Assembly (NCBI RefSeq): GCF_009360615.1
Contig: NZ_SPEY01000004.1
Coordinates: forward strand, 29,780 to 93,779
Reading direction: 5' to 3'
DNA from: Comamonas sp.
GTDB taxonomy: Bacteria > Pseudomonadota > Gammaproteobacteria > Burkholderiales > Burkholderiaceae_C
DNA length: 64,000 nt
Part shown: piece by piece, positions 26,605-36,925 of the stretch
How positions within the stretch are numbered: the first letter of the stretch is position 1
Layout of the letters: every line of letters starts with the position of its first letter
The notes under the pieces: generated by a model
What the model was told of the DNA's origin: nothing
Databases searched by the model: none
The model's input: only the letters and a program-made list of their open reading frames with translations
Made by a program: the position numbers and the translations under genes

Positions 26605-27405
26605 CTAGCGGGTTGGTGGCTGGCTCTGCAGCATGGCTTTGGCAACACCGCGAAGAATATGGATTTCTTCCTGGGTCAGCTGCGCGCGGTTGAAAAGCTG
26701 GTTAAGCCGCGGCATGAGCTTCTTGGGTGCCGCCGGGTCCAGAAAGCCGATATGGGCCAGAGCCTGCTCCCAATGGCCCAGCATGCCCTGAACCTGGGCC
26801 ATGTCGGCGCGATGCACCTCGGACGTGTGCTCCACCACGGGAAAACCGCCAAGCGCCGCGCGCCAGTCATAGGCGATGACCTGAATGGCCGAGCCCAGAT
26901 TGAGCGAGCCGAACTGCGGATTGGACGGAATCGACAGCGCCACATCGCAGCGGTAGACATCGTCGTTGCTCATGCCAAAGCGCTCGCAGCCGAACAGAAA
27001 GGCCACGCCCTTCTGGTTGCAGGACGCACCGGGCGTGGGCTGGTTATCGGTCACAGCGGCCTCCTCGGCAGGCGCGGAGCGCGTATCCAGCGCTCCTTTC
27101 AGGAGCAGCTCAAAATGCTCTCGGGGCGTGCGTGTGGGCGGACCGAAGTCGCGCGGCGTCATCGCCGTGGCGCACATATGGCTGATGCCGTCCAGGGCCT
27201 CCTCCAGGGTATCGACCACTCGGGCCTTGTCCAGCACGTCCAGCGCACCGCTGGCACGCTGGATGGTCTCTTCCTTGCGCAGCACGTTCCGATAGCGCGG
27301 ACGCACCAGCACCAGGTCGTCGAAGCCCATGGTCTTGAGCGCTCGGGCGGCCGCGCCCACATTGCCGGCATGGCTGGTTTCAATCAGTACGAATCGGGTT
27401 TTCAT
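26605..27405 (-). CDS. trmJ: tRNA (cytidine/uridine-2'-O-)-methyltransferase TrmJ
   Basis: A 266-aa SPOUT-class methyltransferase that modifies position 32 of tRNA using [31 protein letters not shown] opens the fold; the trefoil knot elements are [16 protein letters not shown] and [24 protein letters not shown]. An Ala/Glu-rich insertion around [13 protein letters not shown] is not conserved in most homologs I recall. The start at 27405 is chosen by family; a further upstream ATG extends into non-conserved sequence. It is divergent from suhB, with 256 bp between them that I see only as promoter space. Confidence 0.93.
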   Translation of the reverse strand: MKTRFVLIETSHAGNVGAAARALKTMGFDDLVLVRPRYRNVLRKEETIQRASGALDVLDKARVVDTLEEALDGISHMCATAMTPRDFGPPTRTPREHFELLLKGALDTRSAPAEEAAVTDNQPTPGASCNQKGVAFLFGCERFGMSNDDVYRCDVALSIPSNPQFGSLNLGSAIQVIAYDWRAALGGFPVVEHTSEVHRADMAQVQGMLGHWEQALAHIGFLDPAAPKKLMPRLNQLFNRAQLTQEEIHILRGVAKAMLQSQPPTR

Positions 27406-27661
27406 CAACGCAGAACCATTCAAAAGGCCCCACTTGTGGCCTTGATAAGACAGCAGCCTACGCTGCCCGTTCTCTCTCGCATCCGCAAGTGCCGCAGAGA
27501 AGACCCTCGGACCGCCGGGACGAGCAAGCAGAAAAAGCGCAGGCTGGGTAGAATTGCGCCCATTGTCGCCGCCCCGCATCGCCGGTCGCGGCTTTTACGT
27601 TCTTACCCGCGTAGTTCAGCCCAGTTTTGCTCCGGCTGCATCGCCAACGCACTCACAATTT

Positions 27662-28582
27662 ATGTCGAACTCCCTGCACCCCATGCTCAACGTGGCCATC
27701 AAGGCTGCTCGCGCCGCTGGCGCCCTCATCAACCGTGCCGCACTGGATGTGGAATCGGTGCGCGTTGCGCAAAAGCAGGTGAACGACTTTGTGACCGAGG
27801 TAGACCAGGCGGCCGAGCGCATCATCATCGAAACGCTGCTCAACGCCTACCCCCAGCACTCCATCCTGGCCGAAGAATCGGGCAGCGAGCACGGAGCCAA
27901 GAACTCCGACCACGTCTGGATCATCGATCCCCTGGACGGCACCACGAACTTCATCCACGGCTTCCCCGTGTACTGCGTGAGTATTGCCCTGGCCTACAAG
28001 GGCAAGATCGAGCATGCCGTGATCTACGACCCCAGCCGCAACGACCTGTTCACGGCTACCAAGGGCCGCGGCGCCTATCTGAACGAACGCCGCATTCGCG
28101 TCTCCAAGCGCACCCAGCTGCGCGACTGCCTGATCTCCACGGGCTTCCCCTTCCGCCGCGGCGACAACTTCAAGCAGTACATGCTGATGCTGGGCGAGGT
28201 CATGCAGCGCACCGCCGGCGTGCGTCGCCCCGGTTCGGCCGCCCTGGACCTGGCCTATGTGGCCGCCGGCTTCGCCGACGGCTTCTTCGAGTCCGGCCTG
28301 TCCATCTGGGACGTGGCTGCCGGCTCCTTGCTGGTCAGTGAAGCCGGTGGCCTGGTGGGCAACTTCACGGGGGAGGCCGACTTCCTGGAGCAACGCGAAA
28401 TCCTGGCGGCCAACCCCCGCATCTATGGCACGCTGATCCCCGTGCTGGGCAAGTACAGCAAGTTTGCCAGCGCCGGTGAAAAGGCGGCCGTGCGCCAGGC
28501 CGTCAAGAGCGGTGAATTCGAAGCTCCCGCCGAAGAAGGTGCCGAGGCAGTTGCCGAAGACGGTCAGAAGAACGCTGAATAA
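27662..28582 (+). CDS. suhB: Inositol monophosphatase family protein SuhB
   Basis: A 306-aa Mg-dependent phosphatase, homolog of SuhB, which also works with the ribosomal RNA antitermination machinery in E. coli. The catalytic motif [13 protein letters not shown] begins at about Asp89; the second metal-site motif [15 protein letters not shown] follows near the end, and EES is in place. The acidic tail ([11 protein letters not shown]) is extra. ATG at 27662 is preferred over an upstream in-frame start that adds a non-homologous leader. A terminator follows. Confidence 0.93.
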   Translation: MSNSLHPMLNVAIKAARAAGALINRAALDVESVRVAQKQVNDFVTEVDQAAERIIIETLLNAYPQHSILAEESGSEHGAKNSDHVWIIDPLDGTTNFIHGFPVYCVSIALAYKGKIEHAVIYDPSRNDLFTATKGRGAYLNERRIRVSKRTQLRDCLISTGFPFRRGDNFKQYMLMLGEVMQRTAGVRRPGSAALDLAYVAAGFADGFFESGLSIWDVAAGSLLVSEAGGLVGNFTGEADFLEQREILAANPRIYGTLIPVLGKYSKFASAGEKAAVRQAVKSGEFEAPAEEGAEAVAEDGQKNAE

Positions 28583-28609
28583 AGAAGGCGGTCGGCCCAC
28601 GGCTGCGGA

Positions 28610-28641
28610 AAGGGTCAGGTCCGGTGGACCTGGCCCTTTTT
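28610..28641 (+). terminator. Rho-independent terminator after suhB
   Basis: A 12-bp stem (AGGGTCAGGTCC with GGACCTGGCCCT, one G-U wobble) with a GGT loop runs into TTTTTC. Confidence 0.85.
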
Positions 28642-28777
28642 CATTGCCGCCGCTCCGCTGCGGCACCATCAGCCTCTCTTGGCCACATGCCAGGGCAGAT
28701 GTCGGATTCCGCTTCTCTCCACAGAATCCACAAATTCCAGGTCCAGAATCCGAGCGACGATAAACGGGTAGATCAAT

Positions 28778-29851
28778 ATGATGGATTTCTTCAGCCAGCA
28801 CTGGACGCTGGCCATCGACTGGGTATCCCTTCACGCGGTGACTCCCGTGGTCAACGCGCTGCATATTGCCGAGGCTGCGGGCGATCCGCGCGAGATTGCG
28901 GCCGGCATTCTGATTGCGCTGCTGCAGCTGTTTCTGATCGGCGGCGTGATGCGCCCCCTGGAGAGCCTGATCCCGGCCGAGCGCTGGACCGACCGCCGCC
29001 ACACCACGGTGGACCGCAACTACACGCTGCTCATGCTGCTGGGCCTGTTCCCTCTGTTCAGCTTTCTGATCCTGATGCCGGTCGCCCATATGCTGGGCGG
29101 CGGCCCATCCACCTCGGAGGCCAGCGGCCTCAAGGCCTGGGTTCCCTGGTTTGAAGACCACCCCTATGTATTGTTTGGCGTGTACTACGTGGTCTACGAC
29201 CTCACGTATTACTGGATGCATCGTGCCCAGCACGTCATTCCCTGGTGGTGGGCCATGCACAGCATGCACCACAGCCAGCGCCAGATGAGCTGCTGGAGCA
29301 ACGATCGCAGCAACTATCTGGACGGCATGCTGCAAAGCTTCGTGCTGGCCAGCGTGGGACTGGCGATGGGCGTGGAGCCTTCGGAGTTCGCCATGCTTGG
29401 CCTGCTCAGCGAGCTGGTGCAGAACTTCTCACATGCCAATGTCGCGCTGCGCCTGGGATGGCTGGGCCGAATCGGCGAGCGCCTGCTGGTCGGCCCTCGC
29501 TTTCACCGCAACCACCACATGCTGCGCGATGCCGAGCGCCCCGACCGCCACAACTGCAATTTCGGGCAGGTCCTGCCCTGGTGGGATCAGCTGTTCGGCA
29601 CGGCCCTCTATCACGATGAAGAGCTGCGCCCCACGGGCGTGAGCGACCCCGAAGTCGATGCCGACAACGAACGCGGCCTGATTGCCATGCAGTGGTACAC
29701 CCTGAAGCGCTTCTGGGGTGCTGTGACCTGCCGCGCTGGCTGGCGGCTGGGCGACGTGTCCTTCGGCCCGGGCTACCGCCCCATCCACGATGCCGATGAC
29801 ACCGGATCGGCAGCGCCGGCCACCAGCCCCGGACCGCAAAAAGCGGCATGA
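28778..29851 (+). CDS. Sterol desaturase/fatty acid hydroxylase family membrane protein
   Basis: A 357-aa integral membrane di-iron enzyme. The histidine clusters are HRAQH, HSMHHSQ and HRNHH, the pattern of the fatty acid hydroxylase superfamily, which hydroxylates or desaturates lipids or isoprenoids with O2. About four to five hydrophobic segments occur before and between the clusters, e.g. LLQLFLIGGVM and MLLGLFPLFSFLIL. Start is one of two adjacent ATGs (28778/28781); the ribosome binding site is weak. It stands alone between suhB and mutS. The actual substrate is not predictable from sequence. Confidence 0.85.
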   Translation: MMDFFSQHWTLAIDWVSLHAVTPVVNALHIAEAAGDPREIAAGILIALLQLFLIGGVMRPLESLIPAERWTDRRHTTVDRNYTLLMLLGLFPLFSFLILMPVAHMLGGGPSTSEASGLKAWVPWFEDHPYVLFGVYYVVYDLTYYWMHRAQHVIPWWWAMHSMHHSQRQMSCWSNDRSNYLDGMLQSFVLASVGLAMGVEPSEFAMLGLLSELVQNFSHANVALRLGWLGRIGERLLVGPRFHRNHHMLRDAERPDRHNCNFGQVLPWWDQLFGTALYHDEELRPTGVSDPEVDADNERGLIAMQWYTLKRFWGAVTCRAGWRLGDVSFGPGYRPIHDADDTGSAAPATSPGPQKAA

Positions 29852-29941
29852 GGATCAGCTTTTGTCCTTCACGGATAATGCAAGGTTCAGCGCTCGCCCG
29901 GCACCGGCGCGGCGCTCCATGTTTTGCACAACGCTGAAGCG

Positions 29942-32608
29942 ATGACCCAGACAAGCACAGATACCCCGTCGCTGGCCCACTTCCCTGATATGAACGATTT
30001 GACAGGGCATACGCCGATGATGGCGCAATATCTGTCGATCAAGAAAGACTACCCGGACACCCTCGTTTTCTATCGCATGGGCGATTTCTACGAGCTGTTC
30101 TTCGGTGATGCCGAGAAGGTCACGCGCCTGCTGGACATCACGCTGACCACGCGCGGCCAGACTGCAGGCCAGCCCATTCCCATGGCCGGCGTCCCGTTTC
30201 ACGCCCTGGAAAACTATCTGGGTCGCCTGATCAAAATGGGCGAGTCGGTGGCGATCTGCGAGCAGGTCGGCGAGATCGGCGTGGGCAAGGGCCCGGTGGA
30301 GCGCAAGGTGGTGCGCGTGGTCACGCCTGGCACGCTGACGGATAGCGAGCTGCTGTCGGACAAGAGCGAAGCCATTCTGGTAGCCCTGCATACTGCCGGT
30401 CGCCAGCGCGTGGGCCTGGCCTGGATGGCCGTGACCCAGGGACGCATCCATATGGCCGAATGTGCGGCCGATGAGCTGGGGGCCTGGCTGTCGCGCATCG
30501 CGCCCAGCGAAGTGATCTACAGTGCCGGCGTCACCGAGCGTTTCGAACAGGCATTGCTTGCCGTCAAGCACAGCGGCGCCATCGCCTGCCCTCTGTCTCC
30601 TCGCCCCGACTGGCAGTTTGACCCGGGCCTGGGCGAGCGCAAGCTGCTCGAGCTGCTGGGCGCGGCCAGCCTCAAGGCCTGGGAGGCCGAGGACCTGCCG
30701 CTGGCCCATGGTGCCAGCGCCGCCCTGCTGTCATACGCCGAACACACCCAGGGCCGCAATCTCACCCATATCCACGCCATCCAGGTACAGCGCGACGACG
30801 AGCTGATTGCACTGCCGCTGGCCACACGCCGCAATCTGGAGCTGGTCAAGACGCTGCGCGGCGAAGATGCGCCCACGCTGTTTTCGCTGCTGGACACCTG
30901 CATGACCGGCATGGGCAGCCGCCTGCTCAAGACCTGGCTGCTCGAGCCCGAGCGCAACCGCAAGTCCGCCATGCAACGCCTGCAAGCCATTGGGGTGCTG
31001 CGCGGCACGGGAGCCGGCATGGCGCCCTGGCAGGCCCTGCGTGCCGAGCTCAAGGGCGTGAGCGATGTGGAGCGCATCACCGCCCGCATCGCCCTGCGCC
31101 AGGTGCGCCCACGCGAGCTGGTGGGCCTGTCCAGAACGCTGGAAAAAGCGAAGCTGCTGGCGCAGTCAGGACAGGCTCCATCGGCCTATCTGACACAGAT
31201 TTTCAGCGACCTGATGCCACCCGAAGGCTGCGCCGAGCTGCTGGCGAGCGCCATCATGGAAGAGCCCGCAGCCCTGGTGCGCGACGGCGGCGTGATTGCC
31301 ACGGGCTTTGATGCCGAGCTCGACGAGCTGCGCGCCATCCAGAACAACTGCGACGAGTTTCTGCTGGAGCTGGAGGCCAAGGAGAAGCTGCTCACCGGCA
31401 TTCCCAATCTGCGCGTGCAGTTCAACAAGGTGCATGGCTTCTACATCGAGGTCACCAACAGCTACAAGGACGCGGTACCCGAGCGATTCCGCCGCCGCCA
31501 GACGCTCAAGAACGCCGAGCGCTACATCACGCCCGAGCTCAAGGCCTTCGAGGACAAGGCCTTGTCGGCCCAGGAGCGCGCGCTGCAGCGCGAGAAGTTC
31601 CTCTTCGAGCAGCTGCTCGACCAGCTTCAGCCCCATGTGCCCCGACTCACGCGCGTGGCCCGGGCGATTGCCGCACTGGACGTTCTGTGCACGCTGGCCG
31701 AGCGCTCTCTGACACTGAACTGGGCCGAGCCACAGTTCGTCAGCCAGCCCTGCATAGAGATCGAGGCCGGCCGCCACCCCGTGGTGGAAGCCCGCATGGC
31801 CGAGACCTCCAGCGGCAGCTTCATCGCCAACCACACGCGCATGAATCTCAACACGCGCATGCAGATCATCACCGGCCCGAACATGGGCGGCAAGTCGACC
31901 TATATGCGCCAGGTGGCCTTGATCGTGCTGCTGGCCAGCATGGGCAGCTATGTGCCCGCCAGCGCTTGCCGCCTGGGGCCCATCGATGCCATCCACACGC
32001 GCATCGGTGCCGCCGACGACCTGGCCAATGCCCAGTCCACCTTCATGATGGAGATGACCGAGGCCGCGCAGATCCTGCATTCGGCCACGCCCCACTCCCT
32101 GGTGCTGATGGACGAGATCGGCCGCGGCACCAGCACCTTCGACGGCCTAGCCCTGGCCAGCGGCATTGCCAGCCAGCTGCATGACAGGACCAAGGCATTC
32201 ACGCTGTTTGCCACCCACTACTTCGAGCTGACCGAGCTGCCCGCCAAGGCCAAGGCCGCCGTCAACGTGCATGTCAGTGCCGCAGAGTCGGGCAGCGACA
32301 TCGTGTTTCTGCACGAGATTCAGGCCGGCCCCGCCAGCCGCAGCTACGGCATCCAGGTGGCCAAGCTGGCCGGCATGCCCGCAGGGGTTCTCAACCATGC
32401 GCGCCATGCGCTGGAGGCCCTTGAATCGCAGGCCGGCGAGAACGAGCTGCAGGTCAATCTGTTCGATGCCCCGGAGCTGCTGGACGCCAGCGCCGCGCCC
32501 AGCCCGCTGGACCAGGCCATGGCCGCCGTCAACCCCGATGCACTGAGCCCGCGCGAAGCGCTGGAAGTGCTCTACCAGCTCAAAAAACTGAGTACCAGCG
32601 CCAGCTGA
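29942..32608 (+). CDS. mutS: DNA mismatch repair protein MutS
   Basis: An 888-aa mismatch-recognition ATPase. The N-terminal mismatch-binding motif is FYELFFGDA. Walker A is GPNMGGKST from Gly645, and Walker B is [12 protein letters not shown], followed by the conserved [10 protein letters not shown]. The tail carries an [14 protein letters not shown] segment before the dimerisation region. Length matches betaproteobacterial MutS. The ATG at 29942 is preferred over an in-frame TTG at 29924. It is monocistronic here, with no mutL nearby. Confidence 0.97.
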   Translation: MTQTSTDTPSLAHFPDMNDLTGHTPMMAQYLSIKKDYPDTLVFYRMGDFYELFFGDAEKVTRLLDITLTTRGQTAGQPIPMAGVPFHALENYLGRLIKMGESVAICEQVGEIGVGKGPVERKVVRVVTPGTLTDSELLSDKSEAILVALHTAGRQRVGLAWMAVTQGRIHMAECAADELGAWLSRIAPSEVIYSAGVTERFEQALLAVKHSGAIACPLSPRPDWQFDPGLGERKLLELLGAASLKAWEAEDLPLAHGASAALLSYAEHTQGRNLTHIHAIQVQRDDELIALPLATRRNLELVKTLRGEDAPTLFSLLDTCMTGMGSRLLKTWLLEPERNRKSAMQRLQAIGVLRGTGAGMAPWQALRAELKGVSDVERITARIALRQVRPRELVGLSRTLEKAKLLAQSGQAPSAYLTQIFSDLMPPEGCAELLASAIMEEPAALVRDGGVIATGFDAELDELRAIQNNCDEFLLELEAKEKLLTGIPNLRVQFNKVHGFYIEVTNSYKDAVPERFRRRQTLKNAERYITPELKAFEDKALSAQERALQREKFLFEQLLDQLQPHVPRLTRVARAIAALDVLCTLAERSLTLNWAEPQFVSQPCIEIEAGRHPVVEARMAETSSGSFIANHTRMNLNTRMQIITGPNMGGKSTYMRQVALIVLLASMGSYVPASACRLGPIDAIHTRIGAADDLANAQSTFMMEMTEAAQILHSATPHSLVLMDEIGRGTSTFDGLALASGIASQLHDRTKAFTLFATHYFELTELPAKAKAAVNVHVSAAESGSDIVFLHEIQAGPASRSYGIQVAKLAGMPAGVLNHARHALEALESQAGENELQVNLFDAPELLDASAAPSPLDQAMAAVNPDALSPREALEVLYQLKKLSTSAS

Positions 32609-32638
32609 GAAGAGGTTCCAAGCCTTGCGAACCCAAAC

Positions 32639-32663
32639 CCGGGCCTGACCTCTTCAGGCCCGG
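32639..32663. terminator. Hairpin between mutS and the chemoreceptor gene
   Basis: The GC-rich inverted repeat CCGGGCCTGA/TCAGGCCCGG has a 5-nt loop. It lies between the two convergent stops. No T-run follows, so it may be a 3' end stabiliser or weak terminator. Confidence 0.55.
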
Positions 32664-32670
32664 TGTGCAT

Positions 32671-34596
32671 TCAGGCCCGCTGCAGCTGCGGCAGCCGCCC
32701 ACGTACGGACGACCGGCTCACAGGCCCCTCACCCAGCTTGAAGGCCGATACCTCGGCCATCAGACGGGCAGCCTGCTCGCGCAGGCTGGTCGCGGCAGCG
32801 GCCGACTGCTCGACCAGGGCGGAGTTCTGCTGCGTGGCAACGTCCAGCCCGGCCACGGACTGGTTGATCTCGGCAATGCCCCGTCCCTGGCTCTGCGATG
32901 CGCCGCCGATCTCGTCGATGATGCGCGCCACCTTGCCCACGGCATCCAGCAGCTCCTGCATGGTGGCTCCCGCATGCGCCACCTGCTGCGATCCGCTGCC
33001 CACCTGGGTCACGGAGTCCGTGATGAGCTGGCGCACCTCCTTGGCGGCCTCGGCCGAGCGCTGTGCCAGGCTGCGCACTTCGGCCGCCACCACGGCAAAG
33101 CCCCGGCCCTGATCGCCGGCACGCGCGGCCTCCACGGCGGCATTCAGCGCCAGGATATTGGTCTGGAAGGCAATCGAGTCGATCACACCGATGATGTCCA
33201 CGATCTTGCGCGAGGCGTGGCGGATGCCTTCCATGGTCACCACCACCTGCTGGAAGGCCGCACCGCCACGCTCGGCCACGCCGCGCGCCGACTGTGCCAG
33301 ATCGCCCGCGCTGCGCGTGGCCTCGCTATTGGCCTGCACGCTGTCCGTCAGCATCGACAGCGATGCCGCCGTCTGCTGCAAGGCGCTGGCCGCGTGCTCG
33401 GTGCGCTGACTCAGGTCCTGGTTGCCCTGGGCCACTTCGGAGCTGGCCACGGAAATCGAATCGGCGGCCTGGCGGACGGCCCCCACCATGCGTTCCAGCG
33501 ACGAGACAAAGCGGTTGAAGGCCGAGGCCAGCGCCCCCACCTCGTCATGGCTCTCCACCGGCATGCGACGGCTCAGATCCCCATGACCGTCGGCAATGTC
33601 CTCCAGCATGCGCGCCGCGCGTCCCACGGGGGCCGCTATCGCCCGGCTCACCAGCCAGATCACCACCAGGCCGATGCCTCCGCCCACGAGGCCGGCCACG
33701 GCCGAAGTCAGCGCAATGGTGCGGCGCACGCCGCCCAGCACCTGGGCCTCGGGCAGCTCGGCAATCACGTACAGGTCCAGCTCGGGCACATAGGAGGACG
33801 CGATCAGCTGCCGGCCCGACGGCGCGTCGTACAGGGCATGGGCAAAGCGCTCACGGTTCAGCAGCGTGGCGCTGAGTGCGCCGCTGAAGCCGGGCTGGTC
33901 CTTGAGCCAATGCTTGCCGTCCGCCAGCGCCGGGTCGCGGTGCACGAGAATGCTGCCGTTGCCGCGCACCAGGGACACCGAGCCGGATTCGCCCACCTGG
34001 TAGGCGCGCACGGCCTGGGCCAGCCCGTCCACCGACAGGCCCAGGCCCGCAATGCCCTGCCTGCCCCGGCCCGCATCGAAGCGGACATTGATGAACAGCA
34101 TGTAGGCTCCGGAGCCGACGTCCTTGTCGATCTCGAGCACCTGAGACTTGCCGCCGGCCAGCATGTCGTAGAACCAGTGGTCGCCCTGGCCCCTGGGCGC
34201 CAGTCTGCGCGTCAGGCCCTGCTCGCCGAAATACCGGCCCGTGCTGCCCGACACCCAGAACACCGACGAAGCCCCGGCCTGCTGCTTGACCGCCTGGGCA
34301 TGCCTGACCCACGCCGTGATGCCCGCTTCGGGATCGCCCGCAGCCTCCCAGTCCAGCACGTAGCTGTTGGCGGCCAGGGATCGGGCCATGGCCAGCGGCA
34401 TGCCGATCTGGTGCAGGATGTCGTTGCGGATCTCCCCCACCACGGCCGGCAGCTCCTGCCCCACCACGCGCTCGCGCAAGCTGGCACCTGTCAGCACCAG
34501 CCCCAGCGTCGTGGAAATTGCCACGAACAACAGCAAGCAGCTCACCATGCTGGCCATGAGCTTGGTGCGTATCGACAGGTTGCGAAATGCGTGCAT
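32671..34596 (-). CDS. Methyl-accepting chemotaxis protein with Cache sensor
   Basis: A 641-aa inner-membrane chemoreceptor. TM1 is residues about 13-37. A periplasmic Cache-like domain follows (about 45-290, with FWVSGSTGRYFG and DKDVGSGAYMLFINV). TM2 is at about 295-320, then HAMP (SRAIAAPVGRAARMLEDIADGHGDLSRRM), then the signalling domain with the hairpin tip DSIAFQTNILALNAAVEAAR and GFAVVAAEVR. The Cache domain binds small ligands outside the cell; this ligand is unknown. No NWETF-type CheR pentapeptide is seen at the C-terminus. No che genes lie in the window, so it feeds a chemotaxis system encoded elsewhere. Confidence 0.92.
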   Translation of the reverse strand: MHAFRNLSIRTKLMASMVSCLLLFVAISTTLGLVLTGASLRERVVGQELPAVVGEIRNDILHQIGMPLAMARSLAANSYVLDWEAAGDPEAGITAWVRHAQAVKQQAGASSVFWVSGSTGRYFGEQGLTRRLAPRGQGDHWFYDMLAGGKSQVLEIDKDVGSGAYMLFINVRFDAGRGRQGIAGLGLSVDGLAQAVRAYQVGESGSVSLVRGNGSILVHRDPALADGKHWLKDQPGFSGALSATLLNRERFAHALYDAPSGRQLIASSYVPELDLYVIAELPEAQVLGGVRRTIALTSAVAGLVGGGIGLVVIWLVSRAIAAPVGRAARMLEDIADGHGDLSRRMPVESHDEVGALASAFNRFVSSLERMVGAVRQAADSISVASSEVAQGNQDLSQRTEHAASALQQTAASLSMLTDSVQANSEATRSAGDLAQSARGVAERGGAAFQQVVVTMEGIRHASRKIVDIIGVIDSIAFQTNILALNAAVEAARAGDQGRGFAVVAAEVRSLAQRSAEAAKEVRQLITDSVTQVGSGSQQVAHAGATMQELLDAVGKVARIIDEIGGASQSQGRGIAEINQSVAGLDVATQQNSALVEQSAAAATSLREQAARLMAEVSAFKLGEGPVSRSSVRGRLPQLQRA

Positions 34597-34869
34597 GGGA
34601 GACCCTCTTCTGACCAGCTGTAAGCAAGTGTTCGTTCAAGGGGCGGCATCTTCTCACGCATGCCGGGCGTGCATCTCAGGGACTTCCTCAGCGCGGCCCC
34701 GCTCCGGGGTCCGGGCAGGCCATCGGCAACAGTTACAGAGCCGCCGACGGCATTATTAAAAGCCTTCTAGAATCGCGTAGCAGACAGCGTTTTAAGCTAC
34801 ATATTTAGAAGCAACCAGTGCTGGCTGCACCTGACATTCATACGATTTTCATTATTGTCACTATCACCC

Positions 34870-35853
34870 ATGACATACTGCGTCGCCCTCAAGCTCAACG
34901 CCGGCCTGGTGTTTCTGTCCGACTCCCGCACCAATGCCGGACTCGACCAGATCAGCACCTTCCGCAAGGTCATGCTGTACGAGCAACCGGGCGAACGCTT
35001 CATGGTGCTGCAATCGGCAGGCAATCTGTCCATCACGCAGTCGGTACGCGAGCTGCTGGAGAGCTTTCAGCTGCACGACACGACCACGGACGAGATGCTG
35101 ACCATCTGGAATGTGCGCAGCATGTTCGATGCCGCGCGCGTGCTGGGCGCGGCCGTGCGCCATGTGCATGAGCGCGAGGCCACGGCCCTGCAGCGCGCCG
35201 GGGTGGACTTCAATGTCTCCATGATTTTCGGCGGCCAGATCCAGGGCGAGCGCATGCGCCTGTTCCAGGTCTATTCGGCGGGCAACTTCATCGAGGCCAC
35301 GGGCGAGACGCCCTACTTCCAGATCGGCGAATCCAAGTACGGCAAGCCCGTGCTGGATCGCGTCATCACCTCCGAAACCCCGCTGGACGAGGCCGCAAAG
35401 TGCGCGCTGGTGTCCATGGACAGCACGCTCAAGTCCAACCTCTCGGTGGGCCTGCCGCTGGATCTGATCGTCTACGAGAACAACCGCTTCGCCACGGACC
35501 GCATTGTCTGCCTGGACGCCGACAATCCCTATCTGCGCATGCTGCACGACAGCTGGGGCGAGCGCCTGCGCCATGTCTTCGACAGCATCGACGACCCGGC
35601 CTGGGACGGCGGCCAGACCGATACGCCGATTCGCATCCACAGCCCGCGAGCCCATCCGCTGGTCAAGGTCGGTGCACCGGCTGCCTCGCGCTCGGCCCAT
35701 GGGCTGGGTGCAGGCAACAGTCCGCCCGCCGCACTGCGCCAGCCCGTGGTGCCGGCTCAGGCGGGCCTGAGCATGGCCGATGAATACCAGCGCCTGCAGA
35801 GCGCCGAAGAACAGGCACGCATGCAAAGACAGGCGGCGCTGTCCAGGCGCTAA
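34870..35853 (+). CDS. Anbu, HslV-like bacterial proteasome homolog with C-terminal extension
   Basis: A 327-aa Ntn-hydrolase of the Anbu family, related to HslV and the 20S proteasome. MTYCVALKLNAGLVFLSDSRTNAG fixes the start: after Met removal Thr would be the catalytic N-terminal residue, with Asp in SDSRT and Lys in FRKVML as partners. Anbu forms ring- or helix-shaped assemblies, and its biological role is poorly known. Most Anbu proteins I recall are about 240-250 residues; this one has an additional Pro/Ala-rich tail of about 80 residues. The usual neighbours (ATP-grasp, alpha-E and transglutaminase-like genes) are absent. An upstream in-frame ATG at 34855 would bury the Thr and is rejected. 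Confidence 0.9.
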   Translation: MTYCVALKLNAGLVFLSDSRTNAGLDQISTFRKVMLYEQPGERFMVLQSAGNLSITQSVRELLESFQLHDTTTDEMLTIWNVRSMFDAARVLGAAVRHVHEREATALQRAGVDFNVSMIFGGQIQGERMRLFQVYSAGNFIEATGETPYFQIGESKYGKPVLDRVITSETPLDEAAKCALVSMDSTLKSNLSVGLPLDLIVYENNRFATDRIVCLDADNPYLRMLHDSWGERLRHVFDSIDDPAWDGGQTDTPIRIHSPRAHPLVKVGAPAASRSAHGLGAGNSPPAALRQPVVPAQAGLSMADEYQRLQSAEEQARMQRQAALSRR

Positions 35854-35869
35854 ACTGATCGACGCATCC

Positions 35870-35892
35870 AACGCCCCCATGGGGCGTTTTTA
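35870..35892 (+). terminator. Rho-independent terminator after anbu
   Basis: The 8-bp stem AACGCCCC/GGGGCGTT with a CAT loop continues into TTTTT just after the anbu stop and only 22 bp before the next gene. Confidence 0.85.
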
Positions 35893-35913
35893 CTGTCCAG
35901 CCCGTTCAGCGCC

Positions 35914-36789
35914 ATGTCCCAGCCCACTGCCACTGCCAGTACGACGAACACCCTGCCCGTGGTCTTCGCGCATGCCAACAGCTTTCCCATCGGCACCTAC
36001 CGCCTGCTGTTTTCACTGCTGCGTCAGCGCGGCATCGAGGCCGGCGGTGTGCAGCGCTTCGGCCATGATCCGCAGCGCCCCGTCACGAACCACTGGCCGC
36101 ACCTGGTAGACGAGCTGATCGAATACACCGAGCAGCAGGTCGAGCGGCACGGCCGGCAGGTCTATCTGGTGGGCCACTCGCTGGGCGGCATTCTGAGTTT
36201 CCAGGCGGCCTCCAAGCGCCCCGATCTGGCGCGCGGCGTGCTGCTCATCGACTCGCCCCTGCTGGGCGGCTGGAAGGCGAACGCCGTGGGCCTGGCCAAG
36301 CAGACGCAGATCGTGGCCTCGGTCTCCCCCGGCAAGATCAGCCAGCGCCGGCGCACCACCTGGGCCAGCAACGAGGAGGCGCTGGAGTATTTCCGCGGCA
36401 AGAAGGCCTTTGCCCAGTGGCACCCGCAGGTGCTGCAGGACTATGTGCAGCACGGCCTGGAGGACGACCAGGGCAAGCGCAGCCTGCTGTTCAGGCGCGA
36501 GGTGGAAACCGCCATCTACAACACCCTGCCCAGCAATCTCAACAACCAGCTCAGGCGTCACCCCGTGCGCTGCCCGGTGGCCTTCATCGGCGGTCGCTCG
36601 TCGGTGGAGATGCGCCAGGTGGGCATGGAGATGACGCAGCGCATCACCCGCGGGCGCATCACCATGCTCGACGGCGGCCATCTGTTCCCCATGGAGCGGC
36701 CCGAGGCCACCGCCGCCGCCATCGAGGCTTCGCTGCTCAATATGGAGCAGACCATTCTGCAGAAATCCGCTGGCAGCATCCATAAATAG
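35914..36789 (+). CDS. Alpha/beta-hydrolase fold protein
   Basis: A 291-aa cytosolic hydrolase. The nucleophile elbow is GHSLGG with Ser89. PVVFAHANSFPIGTYR provides the oxyanion region, and the catalytic His probably lies in LDGGHLFPMERP; DGGH is typical of this fold. An acid residue would sit before it. Length is normal and no signal peptide is present. It follows anbu across a terminator, so it is probably transcribed on its own. The fold covers esterases, C-C hydrolases and others, so the substrate is unknown. Confidence 0.82.
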   Translation: MSQPTATASTTNTLPVVFAHANSFPIGTYRLLFSLLRQRGIEAGGVQRFGHDPQRPVTNHWPHLVDELIEYTEQQVERHGRQVYLVGHSLGGILSFQAASKRPDLARGVLLIDSPLLGGWKANAVGLAKQTQIVASVSPGKISQRRRTTWASNEEALEYFRGKKAFAQWHPQVLQDYVQHGLEDDQGKRSLLFRREVETAIYNTLPSNLNNQLRRHPVRCPVAFIGGRSSVEMRQVGMEMTQRITRGRITMLDGGHLFPMERPEATAAAIEASLLNMEQTILQKSAGSIHK

Positions 36790-36870
36790 ATAGCTTGTAC
36801 CGCCTGCCGTATCTGAATTTCAGCATCAAAACCATCTGAAATTCAATAGAAACAAGCGCTGGCAGCTATG
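36789..36870. repeat. Dispersed intergenic palindromic repeat, copy 2
   Basis: This is the second copy of the AT-rich repeat at 15340-15420. The stem is AATTTCAG (36816-36823) / CTGAAATT (36836-36843) with a 12-nt loop, followed by AAGCG and AGCTAT. The bottom pair of the stem differs from copy 1 on both sides, so pairing is kept. It sits directly after the hydrolase stop, before a terminator. Confidence 0.68.
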
Positions 36871-36906
36871 AAAAAAGCCGCTTGCAATCACGCAAGCGGC
36901 TTTTTT
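36871..36906. terminator. Bidirectional terminator between hydrolase and uppP
   Basis: The 9-bp stem GCCGCTTGC/GCAAGCGGC with a 6-nt loop is flanked by six A on the left and six T on the right. It serves both convergent genes. Confidence 0.9.
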
Positions 36907-36925
36907 GCGAACAGCGCCCAGTCGT

